Shown: positions 51,425-61,409, counted from the first letter of the stretch. The stretch: 64,000 bases of DNA from Nitratireductor aquimarinus (GCF_017255295.1 NZ_JAFKDE010000014.1:1-64000), one strand, 5' to 3'. A program made the numbers and translations. The notes: generated from the sequence alone by a model not told the origin.

Positions 51425-52510
51425 ATGGCCAGGATTACACTCGATAACCTTGCGCATTCCTACAATCCGAATGCCGCTTCGGAACGTGACTATGCGCTCA
51501 AGGAACTCAATTACGAATGGGAAGACGGCGCGGCCTATGCGCTTCTGGGCTCGTCGGGCTGCGGCAAGTCCACGCTTCTCAATATCATTTCGGGTCTGTT
51601 GATGCCGTCACAGGGGCGTATCTTGTTCGATGGCATCGACGTCACCGGCGCCCCCACGGCAGAGCGCAACATCGCGCAGGTTTTCCAGTTCCCGGTGGTC
51701 TACGACACGATGACCGTGCATGACAATCTGGCCTTTCCGCTCAGGAATCGGGGCCATAATGAGACCTATGTTGCAGAGCGCGTACAGGAAATCGCGCGGA
51801 TGATCGGCATGGAGGACATGCTGCGCAAAAAGGCACGGGGACTTGGCGCTGACGCCAAGCAAAAGATTTCTCTGGGCCGCGGCATGGTGCGCAAGGACGT
51901 GAACGCACTCTTGTTCGATGAGCCTCTGACCGTCATCGACCCCCATATGAAGTGGGAGCTGCGCACCCAGCTGAAGAAACTGCATCACGATTTCGGTCAC
52001 ACCATGATTTACGTGACCCATGACCAGACGGAGGCGCTGACCTTCGCTGACAAAGTGGTGGTGATGTATGACGGCCGCGTGGTTCAGATCGGCACGCCAG
52101 AGGAGCTGTTCGAACGTCCCGCGCATACCTTTGTGGGCTATTTCATCGGCTCGCCAGGCATGAATGTCATCCCGGCCAAGGTCGAGGGCGCGAAAGCCTA
52201 TATCAACGGCTGCGAAATCGCGCTTGGCGCAGGTTATGCGCCCATGGACGGCAAGGTGGAGATCGGCGTGCGACCCGAGTTCGCGCGGCTTAGCGAGACG
52301 GACGGCCTTCCTGTGAGAGTGCGCCGCGTAGAGGATGCGGGGCGTCACAAGATCATACGCGCCGAGTTCTTTGGACAGGACATCAACATCATCGCGGACG
52401 AGGACGATCCGGTGCGCGCGGACATGACACGCATCACCTTCGACCCATCGCGGGTGAATGTCTATGCGAATGATTGGCGCGTGGCGCCCGAAAGCGCAGA
52501 GGCCGCGTGA
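51425..52510 (+). CDS. glpT: Glycerol-3-phosphate ABC transporter ATPase GlpT
   Basis: Second ATPase of the importer, 361 residues: Walker A GSSGCGKST (about 41-49), Q-loop VFQFPVVYDTM, Walker B LLFDEPLTVID, H-loop YVTHDQTEALTF, and TOBE-like C-terminus. The signature is modified (GADAKQKISLGRGM in place of LSGGQ). In a heterodimer with GlpS (good LSGGQ, poor H-loop) each protein would complement the other's weak motif. It follows glpS by 12 bp and overlaps glpP. Confidence 0.9.
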   Translation: MARITLDNLAHSYNPNAASERDYALKELNYEWEDGAAYALLGSSGCGKSTLLNIISGLLMPSQGRILFDGIDVTGAPTAERNIAQVFQFPVVYDTMTVHDNLAFPLRNRGHNETYVAERVQEIARMIGMEDMLRKKARGLGADAKQKISLGRGMVRKDVNALLFDEPLTVIDPHMKWELRTQLKKLHHDFGHTMIYVTHDQTEALTFADKVVVMYDGRVVQIGTPEELFERPAHTFVGYFIGSPGMNVIPAKVEGAKAYINGCEIALGAGYAPMDGKVEIGVRPEFARLSETDGLPVRVRRVEDAGRHKIIRAEFFGQDINIIADEDDPVRADMTRITFDPSRVNVYANDWRVAPESAEAA

Positions 52511-53382
52511 TGCAACAGAAAACAACCAATCACAAAGCATGGTTCCTTGTGCTGCCGATGCTGGTGCTCGTTGCCTTTTCGGCCGTGATCCCGCTCATGA
52601 CGGTGGTCAACTATTCTGTACAGGACACGTTCGGCAACAACCAGTTCTTCTGGGCGGGGCTCGAGTGGTTCGAGGAAATGCTCTCCGACGAGCGCATGTG
52701 GAATGCGCTGCAACGTCAGTTGATGTTCTCAGGCATCATCCTTGCCATCGAAATTCCGCTGGGCATTCTCGTGGCTCTGAACATGCCGAAATCGGGCTTT
52801 TGGTCCTCTTTCTGCCTCGTGGTCATGTCCCTGCCTCTGCTGATCCCCTGGAACGTGGTCGGCACGATCTGGCAGATATTCGGTCGCGTCGACATCGGTC
52901 TTCTGGGCTACACGCTCGACGCGCTGGGCATTCATTACAATTACACCCAGGACACGATTTCTGCGTGGATCACCATCATCGTGATGGATGTCTGGCACTG
53001 GACCTCGCTTGTAGCGCTCTTGGCCTTTGCCGGTCTTAAATCCATCCCCGACGCCTATTATCAGGCCGCTCGGATCGATCAGGCCAGCCGCTGGAAAGTG
53101 TTCCGGTTCATCGAACTGCCCAAGATGACGGGCGTGTTGATGATCGCGATCTTGCTGCGCTTCATGGACAGTTTCATGATCTATACCGAACCCTTCGTGG
53201 TGACGGGCGGTGGTCCGGGAAATGCGACGACGCTTTTGTCCATCGACCTCGTGAAGATGGCTCTGGGCCAGTTCGATCTTGGACCAGCTGCGGCCTTCTC
53301 GCTGATGTACTTCCTCGTGATCCTGTCGATCTCCTGGGTCTTCTACACCGTGATGGTCAACCTCGACAAAAAGGGCGCCTGA
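52510..53382 (+). CDS. glpP: Glycerol-3-phosphate ABC transporter permease GlpP
   Basis: Inner-membrane permease of 290 residues of the MalF/UgpA type with six hydrophobic segments and EAA loop GLKSIPDAYYQAARIDQASRWKVFRFIELPKM. ATG 52510 overlaps the glpT stop (TGATG). It forms the channel with GlpQ. Confidence 0.92.
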   Translation: MQQKTTNHKAWFLVLPMLVLVAFSAVIPLMTVVNYSVQDTFGNNQFFWAGLEWFEEMLSDERMWNALQRQLMFSGIILAIEIPLGILVALNMPKSGFWSSFCLVVMSLPLLIPWNVVGTIWQIFGRVDIGLLGYTLDALGIHYNYTQDTISAWITIIVMDVWHWTSLVALLAFAGLKSIPDAYYQAARIDQASRWKVFRFIELPKMTGVLMIAILLRFMDSFMIYTEPFVVTGGGPGNATTLLSIDLVKMALGQFDLGPAAAFSLMYFLVILSISWVFYTVMVNLDKKGA

Positions 53383-53383
53383 G

Positions 53384-54238
53384 ATGACGGATGCAGCCGC
53401 ACAGTCCCCCGCCGCCGTCAAATCCCGCAGCTTCCCGAGGGTGAAGGGCGGCACCGTGGTGATGACGCTCTATCTTCTGTTCCTCATGTTGCCGATCTAC
53501 TGGCTGTTGAGCATGAGCCTCAAGACCAACGCAGAAATTCTTGGGGGCTTCTCGCTTTGGCCGCGCGATCTGACATTTGCCAACTACATCACGATCCTCA
53601 CCGATGAGGCGTGGTATATGGGCTATGTCAATTCGATGATCTACGTGGTGATGAACACGGTGATCTCGCTCGCCGTGGCTTTGCCTGCCGCCTATGCGTT
53701 TTCGCGCTACAACTTCCTGGGCGACAAGCATCTTTTCTTCTGGCTTTTGACCAACCGAATGGCGCCGCCTGCGGTATTCGCGCTGCCATTCTTTCAGCTC
53801 TACTCCTCGATCGGGCTCTTTGACACGCATATCGCCGTGGCATTGGCGCATTGTCTCTTCAACGTGCCGCTCGCCGTTTGGATCCTCGAAGGTTTCATGC
53901 GTGGTGTGCCGAAAGAGATCGACGAGACCGCCTATATCGACGGCTACAGCTTTGGGCATTTTTTCGTGAAAATCTTCATGCCGCTGATCGCCAGCGGGAT
54001 CGGTGTGGCCGCATTCTTTTGCTTCATGTTTTCGTGGGTCGAGCTCTTGCTGTCACGTACGCTGACCTCTGTGGAAGCCAAGCCCATCGCCGCCACCATG
54101 ACCCGCACGGTGGGTGCGGCAGGTGTGGACTGGGGCGTGTTGGCCGCCGCAGGCGTGCTCACCATCGTACCGGGCGCGCTCGTTATCTACTTCGTGCGCA
54201 ACTACATCGCCAAGGGCTTCGCGCTCGGCCGGGTCTGA
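53384..54238 (+). CDS. glpQ: Glycerol-3-phosphate ABC transporter permease GlpQ
   Basis: Inner-membrane permease of 284 residues of the MalG/UgpE type. EAA loop EGFMRGVPKEIDETAYIDGYSFGHFFVKIFMPL. It starts 1 nt after the glpP stop. This gene is the transporter subunit glpQ of the rhizobial nomenclature, not the glycerophosphodiesterase of the same name. Confidence 0.92.
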   Translation: MTDAAAQSPAAVKSRSFPRVKGGTVVMTLYLLFLMLPIYWLLSMSLKTNAEILGGFSLWPRDLTFANYITILTDEAWYMGYVNSMIYVVMNTVISLAVALPAAYAFSRYNFLGDKHLFFWLLTNRMAPPAVFALPFFQLYSSIGLFDTHIAVALAHCLFNVPLAVWILEGFMRGVPKEIDETAYIDGYSFGHFFVKIFMPLIASGIGVAAFFCFMFSWVELLLSRTLTSVEAKPIAATMTRTVGAAGVDWGVLAAAGVLTIVPGALVIYFVRNYIAKGFALGRV

Positions 54239-54253
54239 CAGGAGGATCTAGAC

Positions 54254-54526
54254 ATGGACTGGATGGCATGGACGTGGCCGACTGCCGCCTTTTTCGGAAC
54301 CATTGCAACGCTTTTGGTGATCTTCACCATTCTGGCGATCAAATTCCCCGAAACGCCGCGGGTTGGTGTTCTGGGCATTGAGACCACGCGGGGGGATCGT
54401 TTGTTCATCACCCTTCTTGGCTCAGCCTTCATCAATCTTGCGTGGCTCGGCCTGGTCAGCGCGAACCAGGCGCTCGCGCTTGTCGTCTGCCTGATTTTTG
54501 CAGCCGTCGTATTTCGCTGGGTCTGA
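54254..54526 (+). CDS. glpU: Small membrane protein GlpU (DUF2160)
   Basis: Protein of 90 residues with two to three hydrophobic helices (AAFFGTIATLLVIFTILAI; LGSAFINLAWLGLVS; LALVVCLIFAAVVFRW) and a conserved PRVGVLGIETTRGDRLFI loop, as in DUF2160 proteins that always sit between glpQ and glpV. Its role in the transporter is not established. Confidence 0.88.
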   Translation: MDWMAWTWPTAAFFGTIATLLVIFTILAIKFPETPRVGVLGIETTRGDRLFITLLGSAFINLAWLGLVSANQALALVVCLIFAAVVFRWV

Positions 54527-54583
54527 GGAGGCCCCGCGACTGATCGAAACCCAAAACCAGAGGTTCACTTAGGGAGGAAACCA

Positions 54584-56290
54584 ATGAACCAACGTCTCAA
54601 GACAACCACCGCACTGGCGCTGTGCCTCGGCCTTTGGTCGGCGCCGGCTTCTGCCGACATGGATGCCGCGAAGGCCTTCCTGGATGCTGAAATCGGCGAT
54701 ATGTCCGCGCTGTCTCGCGCTGATCAAGAAGCCGAAATGCAGTGGTTCATCGACGCGGCCCAGCCCTTTGCGGGCATGGAGATCAAAGTGGTCTCCGAGA
54801 CCATCACCACGCATGAATATGAATCTCAGGTGCTTGCGCCGGCGTTCGAGGCCATCACCGGCATCAAGATCACGCACGATCTGATCGGCGAAGGCGACGT
54901 CGTCGAGAAGCTTCAGACCCAGATGCAGTCGGGCGAGAATATTTATGACGCCTATGTCAACGACTCCGACCTGATCGGCACGCACTGGCGCTATCAACAG
55001 GTGCGCAACCTGACTGACTTTATGGCGAACGAAGGTGCGGATGTGACCAATCCTGGTCTCGATCTCGATGATTACATTGGCACCCAGTTCACCACCGCGC
55101 CCGATGGCAAGCTCTATCAGCTTCCCGACCAGCAGTTCGCGAACCTATACTGGTTCCGCTACGACTGGTTCAACGATCCCGCGATCATGGCCGAGTTCAA
55201 AGAGAAATACGGGTACGATCTCGGTGTTCCGGTCAACTGGTCGGCCTATGAGGACATCGCCGAATTTTTCACCGGGCGCGAGATCGACGGTGTCAAAGTC
55301 TACGGTTCGATGGATTACGGCAAGAAAGACCCCTCGCTCGGCTGGCGTTACACCGACGCATGGATGTCCATGGCGGGTATGGGCGACAAGGGCGAACCCA
55401 ACGGCCTTCCGGTTGATGAATGGGGCATCCGCGTGAACGAGAACTCCCAGCCGGTCGGCGCCTGCATGGCGCGTGGCGGGGCGGCGAACTCTCCGGCGGC
55501 AGTCTATGCGGTGGAGAAAGCCATCGACTGGCTGAACAAATACTCCCCGCCATCCGCCATGGGCATGACCTTCTCCGAGGCTGGCCCGGTTCCGGGTCAG
55601 GGCAACATCGCTCAGCAGATGTTCATGTATACCACCTTCGTGGCGCCTCTGGTCGACAGCCCGGCGGTGATGAACGAGGACGGCACGCCGAAATGGCGTC
55701 TCGCACCCAGCCCGCATGGGGTTTACTGGGAAGATGGCATGAAGGTCGGCTATCAGGATGTGGGCTCCTGGACGCTGATGAAATCCACCCCAGAGGACCG
55801 CGCCAAAGCCGCCTGGCTCTACGCGCAATTCGTGGGTTCCAAGACCGTCGACGTGAAGAAATCCCACGTTGGCCTGACGTTCACCCGAGAATCCTCCATC
55901 CAGCATGAGAGCTTTACGGATCGTGCGCCGAAACTTGGCGGTCTCGTCGAGTTCTACCGCTCCCCGGACCGTGTGCGTTGGTCGCCCACAGGCACCAATG
56001 TCCCGGATTACCCGAAGCTCGCTCAGCTGTGGTGGCAGAACATCGGTGATGCCATGTCCGGCGCGAAGTCGGCTCAAGATGCGCTCGACAGCCTCTGTGC
56101 CGATATGGAGCGTGTGATGGAGCGTCTGGAACGCGCTGGCATCCAGGGCGACCTTGGCCCGGTCATGAACGAAGAAACCGACGCTGCGGATTGGATTGCG
56201 GCAGAAGGCGCGCCGAAGCCGGCTATCGAGAACGAGCGCGAAGCGCCCAAGACCGTCTCTTATGACGAGCTCGTCGCCTCCTGGCAGTAG
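54584..56290 (+). CDS. glpV: Glycerol-3-phosphate ABC transporter substrate-binding protein GlpV
   Basis: Periplasmic binding protein of 568 residues with a signal peptide (1-24, …APASA|DMDA). The core is the extracellular-solute-binding type 1 fold (VVSETITTHEYESQVLAPAFEAITGIKI, IYDAYVNDSDLIGTHWR, YWFRYDWFNDP). Its long length and C-terminal MNEETDAADWIAAEG are typical of GlpV. A strong terminator follows, ending the glpSTPQUV operon. glpD and glpK, often at the head of such operons, are absent. Confidence 0.92.
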   Translation: MNQRLKTTTALALCLGLWSAPASADMDAAKAFLDAEIGDMSALSRADQEAEMQWFIDAAQPFAGMEIKVVSETITTHEYESQVLAPAFEAITGIKITHDLIGEGDVVEKLQTQMQSGENIYDAYVNDSDLIGTHWRYQQVRNLTDFMANEGADVTNPGLDLDDYIGTQFTTAPDGKLYQLPDQQFANLYWFRYDWFNDPAIMAEFKEKYGYDLGVPVNWSAYEDIAEFFTGREIDGVKVYGSMDYGKKDPSLGWRYTDAWMSMAGMGDKGEPNGLPVDEWGIRVNENSQPVGACMARGGAANSPAAVYAVEKAIDWLNKYSPPSAMGMTFSEAGPVPGQGNIAQQMFMYTTFVAPLVDSPAVMNEDGTPKWRLAPSPHGVYWEDGMKVGYQDVGSWTLMKSTPEDRAKAAWLYAQFVGSKTVDVKKSHVGLTFTRESSIQHESFTDRAPKLGGLVEFYRSPDRVRWSPTGTNVPDYPKLAQLWWQNIGDAMSGAKSAQDALDSLCADMERVMERLERAGIQGDLGPVMNEETDAADWIAAEGAPKPAIENEREAPKTVSYDELVASWQ

Positions 56291-56306
56291 GCTCTTCAAG
56301 GCAGAG

Positions 56307-56333
56307 GGGGCGGGATATTCCCGCCCCTTTTTT
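56307..56333 (+). terminator. Rho-independent terminator of the glp operon
   Basis: Perfect 9-bp stem GGGGCGGGA / TCCCGCCCC, 3-nt loop, followed by six T, 16 bp after the glpV stop. Confidence 0.95.
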
Positions 56334-56433
56334 CATTCTCCTATGGGGCCTTGTCGTGAGAGGCCGGTATTGCCAGGCTATTTGGGCGCTCTGATCCGTG
56401 TAAGCGGCAGTGGCGTTGACCTCATATCTGGTC

Positions 56434-56711
56434 GGTTCTGTTGCAAACTTTTCGCTTGCTGCAACGCCGAGAACCTCTTTAAGGATCAGTCCCGCCGAGC
56501 AGTGAAGGCGATCCATATCGGTAAGAGCCAATACCTTACCAAGCGAACCGGGCAGGATCATCGCCGCATCACACGGAGGGTGCGGACGATGCTGGATTTC
56601 AAGGCATTCTGTTCGGCCACCGTCACTCTGGCTGGCATCGAAATGGCTCACATGAAGCGTAATTGCCAAGCCGGCTTTGCCAACAACCCGGCCCCATCAC
56701 TCACGGAATAG
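56434..56711 (+). mobile_element. Remnant of an IS6-family insertion sequence
   Basis: GGTTCTGTTGCAAA (56434-56447) is the terminal inverted-repeat type of IS6/IS26 elements. About 45 bp later a frame begins that reads as the transposase C-terminus (SQYLTKRTGQDHRRITRRVR, TMLDFKAFCSATVTLAGIEMAHM, NPAPSLTE, stop at 56711). The N-terminal two thirds with the DDE residues are deleted, and the right inverted repeat is not visible. It is an internally deleted, inactive copy. Confidence 0.8.
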
Positions 56712-56930
56712 TTCGAGCTGAAACCCGCCCAGCGGAACGATGCATGTCGCCTATTCGAATATTTTCACAAGAACCGTCAGAATTCATCAGAATTGAATGA
56801 TGGAATCTACTGCACAACTTTCTTTATTAGAGGAAGGGTTGGATAGATGCCCCCTTCCAAACGGGCGGGGGATAATGCAGAGCGATAGTATCCAAATGGA
56901 TGCATTCGCCAGACGAGGGGAAAACCCGCG
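56712..56930. other. Intergenic region before the autotransporter
   Basis: AT-rich upstream region (about 56750-56850) likely to hold the autotransporter promoter. No gene is seen. Confidence 0.35.
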
Positions 56931-59900
56931 ATGGCAGATTTTACGCTATTGGTGTATCGATTAGGTCTGTTCGTAGGCTCTTCCCTGCTCGTCCTTTTGG
57001 CCGTGATCCAGAAGACGGCGCTCGGCACCAGTTCCAAACTGCCCACCCGCCCCGATCATTTTCGATGGCAGCATCTACGGACCAAGGCTCAAACTTGGTT
57101 TACGCGGATGTTCGCCGTGAGCCGGCTCATCCTGTCAGGTCTTGCGCTTCTGATCGGCGTGCTGGTCTGGCCAGCGACGGCTTTCGCCGCACCGTCGGTG
57201 TCCATCAGCGTCAGCCCGGCCTCGATGAGTGAGGACAGCGCAGGCAATTTGGTTTACACGGTCACGCGCAGCCAGAACCTGTCGTCATCCACGATCGTCA
57301 ATCTCGGTTACACGGGCAGCGCGGATGCCAGCGACTATACCGGTGAGACCTTGACCGTGACCATTCCGTCCGGCTCGACCAGCGGCATCGTGGAGATAAA
57401 CCCGTCTGCCGATGTCACCGTGGAGGCGGACGAGACTGTAATCGTTAGCATACAGAGCGGCTCAGGCTATACCATCGGTGTGCCTTCCTCTGCCACGGGC
57501 ACCATCCTGAACGACGACCTTGGGGTTCTGACGATCAACGACGTCACCTTTCCCGAGGGTGGCTCCGGAACTCAAGCGATATCGTTCACAATATCGCTCA
57601 GCCAGCCTGCCGGACCCGGTGGTGTAACGTTCGACATCGCAACCGCCAATGGCACATCGACGGCAGGCGAGGACTATCAAGCGAAAAGCATCGTGGGCGC
57701 CACCATCGCGCCAGGGGAGAGCACTTATTTCTTCTCTGTTAATGTCTACGGTGATACGTCCAACGAACCCAATGAGTGGTTTTTCGTCAGCATCACCAAC
57801 GTAACAAACGCTATCTTGGGCGATGGCCAGGGCGTGGGCACCATCGTCAACGACGACCCCGTACCCACGGTCACCCTGGCTCCTGCCAGCCTTTCCGCGA
57901 CAACAGTCGGGGCGTCCTATAGTGAAACCCTGACCGCCAGCGGCGGGACGGGTCCATACACCTATGCCGCCACCGCCGGCGTGTTGCCTGACGGCCTGAC
58001 GTTGACTTCTTCAGGCGTGCTTTCCGGAACGCCAACGGATGAGGGCACGTTCAATTTCACCATCAGCGCCACCGACAGCAGCGGCGGAACCGGGCCATAC
58101 AGCGGAAGCAGGGCCTATACGCTTACCGTTGCCGCGCCCGTCATCGCATTGAGCCCCGCCACGCTGCCACCCGCCACCCAGGGCGTCCCCTACGCCCAGA
58201 CCATAACCGCCAGCGGCGGCACCGCGCCTTATACTTACTCGACTACCGCCGGTGCCTTGCCTTCAGGAATCAACCTGAGCAGCTCTGGTGTGCTCTCCGG
58301 CTCGCCGACGGTAAACGGAACATTCAACTTCACCGTCACCGCCACCGATAGCAGCACTGGCAGCGGCCCCTACAGCGACAGCCAGGCCTATTCGTTTCAG
58401 ATAAGCGCCGTTGCTCCGCCGGTGGTCGGTTCCGTGAGTGTTCCCGCCAACGGATATTATCGCGCGGGGGAGGTTCTTTCCTTCACTGTCAACTTCAATG
58501 AAACCGTTCTGGTCGACACATCTGGCGGTTCACCGGGTCTTCCGGTGGTGATCGGTGCAGCAACGGTCGATGCCGGCTATGTGTCCGGAAGCGGATCGAA
58601 TGCGCTTGTCTTCCAATATGCCGTCAATCCGGGCGATCTGGACCTGAACGGCATTCAGGTCGGCAGTGCCATCGGTCTCAACGGCGGCATAATTACAAAC
58701 GCCTTCAGCACGCCTGCCGACCCGGCTCTCAACGGCGTAGGCAGCACCACCGGTGTCCTCGTTGACACAATAGCGCCAACGGTAACCTCCAGCGCTGTGA
58801 GCGCCAGTCCGGCGCCGGATGCGGTCGCCATTGATTTCCTGGTGACATTCTCGAAGCCGGTGAATGGCGTCGACTCATCGGATTTCGTCCTGACGACCAC
58901 GGGGAGCGCCATGGGTGCGATTTCTGGCGTCGCCACCTCGGACAACGTGACATATACGGTCAGCGTCACCGGTATTTCCGGAACCGGCTCGTTGCGGCTC
59001 GATGTTCTGGCGGACGGGTCGATCACCGATACACCCGGCAATCCGCTGACCGCAGCCTACGCCGCCGGAACGCCCTGGGTGCGCAGCGGATCCTCCAACG
59101 CGTCGCTGGCCGGCCTTGCGCCGAGCGCCGGCGCCCTCGATCCCGCTTTCGATGCGGCCACGTTCGACTATGCCGTTGCGGTCGCCAATTCCGTTACCAA
59201 CCTCACCCTGACCCCGACCGCCGACAACGCCAATGCGACGATCACCGTTAACGGCACGACGGTTGCATCCGGCAGCACCAGCCAGCCGCTCGCCCTCGCA
59301 GTCGGAGCAACAGCGATACCTGTCGTGGTCATGGCACAGGACGGCACAACCACACGCACCTATACGGTCACGGTCACGCGGGCGTCTTCTGCCCCGACCG
59401 TGATGTCCCGCACCGTCGCGATCAACGCGGGCCAGACGGCGTCCGTCGAACTCACGGACGGCGCGACCGGAGGTCCGTTTACCGGCGCGGCGATGATCGA
59501 CATATCCGACAGCAGCGCCGGTTCCGCGCATATCGAACAGAACGGGCAGAGTTTCCTGCTCGTCTTCGCATCCAGCCCGACCTTTTCGGGTGGCGCAGAC
59601 ATCCGGTTCACACTTTCAAGCGTACACGGCACTTCGGCTCCCGGAACGATCTCCTTCACCGTTCTTGCACGGCCCGACCCCACGCTGGACGCGGAAGTCC
59701 TCGGGCTGCTGAGGGCGCAGACCGATACCGCGAAGCGCTTCGCGCGGGTGCAGACACATAATTTCAACGGCCGGCTCGAGCAGTTGCACGACGAAGGCGA
59801 CCGTCGCAGGAACAGCCTGAACGTGCGGTTGGGCTATAATGAAAACGGGCAGCGCGGCGACCAAGCGGCCCGCGCACTGAACGAGGCAGGAGCCGATGTG

Positions 59901-60833
59901 CCCGGTCTTCTCGGCTATACTCCGCAATCTTCCGGCGGGTCTGGCAATGGGGCGCTGGCCAAGGGCCAGTCGAATGGACCGGGCGCTTCGGATGGCCGTG
60001 GCATGGATCTCGGACCCTATGCAATCTGGACCGGCGGCTTCGTCGATTTCAGCCAAAGCGACAAGGGCGGCATTGATCTCGACGGCACGCTCGTTGGGGT
60101 GAGCGCCGGCATCGATTACCGCTTTTCCGACAGGTTCATCGCCGGGTTCGGGGTCGGGTTCGGCCGTGATCATACCGATATCGGCGGAAACGGCACCGAA
60201 AATACGGGGCTCGCCTACAGCGCCGCACTCTATGGAAGCTACAAGCCTGCCAACAATTTTTTCATCGACGGGCTCATCGGTGCAAGCTGGCTCGACTTCG
60301 ACAGCCAACGCTATGTCACCGCCACCGGCGATTTCGCCACCGGCAGCAGGTCAGGGCAACAGGTCTTCGGATCGTTGAGCGCAGCTTACGAGTTACGCGA
60401 CGAAACATGGCTCCTTTCGCCCTACGGCCGCATCGAGATGTCCCGGACATGGCTCGACGGCTTCGCTGAGGAAGGCGGAGGCGCTTTCGGCCTACGCTAC
60501 GGAGACCAGACCATCGACACGGTTTCCGGCGTGATCGGTCTTCGTGCAGAATATGCGTTCAAAAGGAGCTGGGGCACGCTGACACCAGGAGCGCGGGTCG
60601 AATACACTCACGACTTCGCCGGGTCGAGCCGGGCGCACCTGGGCTATATCGACCTGGATCACCTGCCCTACTGGCTCGACGTCGAAGCCTCCAACAGGAG
60701 TTACGTGACGCTGGGCCTGTCACTCGATGCGGAGCTTCCGCAGGCGTGGACGCTTGGCTTCGACTATCGAACCGCCTTCGGAAATGCGCGCCAGGATCAC
60801 ACGTTCGGGCTGAAAGTCGGCAAACGGTTCTAA
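56931..60833 (+). CDS. Large autotransporter with Calx-beta and Ig-like passenger domains
   Basis: Surface protein of up to 1300 residues. Two Calx-beta-like domains (about 88-310, each ending in ILNDD/IVNDD), two tandem He_PIG-type Ig repeats (about 312-485; SGVLSGTPT, GTFNFT), further Ig-like domains, a cadherin-like beta-sandwich near 720-810 (DYAVAVANSVTNLTLTPTADNANATITVNG), a linker, and a C-terminal autotransporter beta-barrel (about 1020-1300) ending KRF. ATG 56931 has GAGGGG 10 nt before it; ATG 57108 would begin directly with a classical signal peptide (…ATAFA|APS) and is the main alternative. Likely an adhesin. Confidence 0.88.
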   Translation: MADFTLLVYRLGLFVGSSLLVLLAVIQKTALGTSSKLPTRPDHFRWQHLRTKAQTWFTRMFAVSRLILSGLALLIGVLVWPATAFAAPSVSISVSPASMSEDSAGNLVYTVTRSQNLSSSTIVNLGYTGSADASDYTGETLTVTIPSGSTSGIVEINPSADVTVEADETVIVSIQSGSGYTIGVPSSATGTILNDDLGVLTINDVTFPEGGSGTQAISFTISLSQPAGPGGVTFDIATANGTSTAGEDYQAKSIVGATIAPGESTYFFSVNVYGDTSNEPNEWFFVSITNVTNAILGDGQGVGTIVNDDPVPTVTLAPASLSATTVGASYSETLTASGGTGPYTYAATAGVLPDGLTLTSSGVLSGTPTDEGTFNFTISATDSSGGTGPYSGSRAYTLTVAAPVIALSPATLPPATQGVPYAQTITASGGTAPYTYSTTAGALPSGINLSSSGVLSGSPTVNGTFNFTVTATDSSTGSGPYSDSQAYSFQISAVAPPVVGSVSVPANGYYRAGEVLSFTVNFNETVLVDTSGGSPGLPVVIGAATVDAGYVSGSGSNALVFQYAVNPGDLDLNGIQVGSAIGLNGGIITNAFSTPADPALNGVGSTTGVLVDTIAPTVTSSAVSASPAPDAVAIDFLVTFSKPVNGVDSSDFVLTTTGSAMGAISGVATSDNVTYTVSVTGISGTGSLRLDVLADGSITDTPGNPLTAAYAAGTPWVRSGSSNASLAGLAPSAGALDPAFDAATFDYAVAVANSVTNLTLTPTADNANATITVNGTTVASGSTSQPLALAVGATAIPVVVMAQDGTTTRTYTVTVTRASSAPTVMSRTVAINAGQTASVELTDGATGGPFTGAAMIDISDSSAGSAHIEQNGQSFLLVFASSPTFSGGADIRFTLSSVHGTSAPGTISFTVLARPDPTLDAEVLGLLRAQTDTAKRFARVQTHNFNGRLEQLHDEGDRRRNSLNVRLGYNENGQRGDQAARALNEAGADVPGLLGYTPQSSGGSGNGALAKGQSNGPGASDGRGMDLGPYAIWTGGFVDFSQSDKGGIDLDGTLVGVSAGIDYRFSDRFIAGFGVGFGRDHTDIGGNGTENTGLAYSAALYGSYKPANNFFIDGLIGASWLDFDSQRYVTATGDFATGSRSGQQVFGSLSAAYELRDETWLLSPYGRIEMSRTWLDGFAEEGGGAFGLRYGDQTIDTVSGVIGLRAEYAFKRSWGTLTPGARVEYTHDFAGSSRAHLGYIDLDHLPYWLDVEASNRSYVTLGLSLDAELPQAWTLGFDYRTAFGNARQDHTFGLKVGKRF

Positions 60834-61043
60834 CCATCTTCAAGATTGGAGTCTTGAATGGATCGATCCGCTCTCCTGCCGGCGTCAGGCTCCCGTCCTC
60901 CGGCGGATGCCGCACGCCCGGACTACGATTTCGATCGGAAAGTGGTGTGGCGGCATCCCTGCTCAATTCTGGGGCATGCCCCACGCCGTTTGCCTGTGCT
61001 TGCGATTTCCGCCCGGCCTTCGAATGTTGACGGCGCGTAGGGT

Positions 61044-61358
61044 CTGAGCTGCTCCCCGATTTTCGGAGCGTTCTGATCTGGAATTTTCCAATTATGATCC
61101 CTGCTCTGGGAGAAGGAGAGTTCCATGAAGAAGTCGAAGTTTTCGGAGGCGCCGATCGCTTTCATTCTGCGTCAGGCGGATGAAGGCGCGTCGGTCGCGG
61201 AGGTGTGCCGAAAGGCGGACATCAGTGACGCGACCTTCTACAACTGGCGCAAGCGTTATGGCGGGTTGACACCGTCGGAGGTCAAACGCCTGGGTCAGCT
61301 TTAGGATGAGAACAACCGGGTGAGGAAGATCGTTGCCGACCTGACACCCGACAAGGCC
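61044..61358 (+). mobile_element. Remnant of an IS3-family (IS407-like) insertion sequence
   Basis: The left part of an IS3-family element: possible end at 61044 (TGAGCTGCTCCCCGA), then orfA from ATG 61125 reading MKKSKFSEAPIAFILRQADE, AEVCRKADISDATFYNWRKRYGG. An in-frame TAG at 61302-61304 interrupts the leucine-zipper region (LGQL*DENNRVRKIVADLTPDK), and the sequence departs at about 61358. orfB is missing, so it is inactive. The 60834-61043 stretch before it shows nothing. Confidence 0.85.
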
Positions 61359-61361
61359 ATA

Positions 61362-61386
61362 AGGCCGCGCTCAGGGAACGCGGCCT
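61362..61386 (-). terminator. Terminator hairpin of the metNIQ operon
   Basis: AGGCCGCG / CGCGGCCT, a perfect 8-bp stem with a 9-nt loop, about 24 bp beyond the metQ stop on its strand. The U-tract is weak. Confidence 0.6.
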
Positions 61387-61409
61387 CCTTTAAATTTCCT
61401 CAGCAGGTA

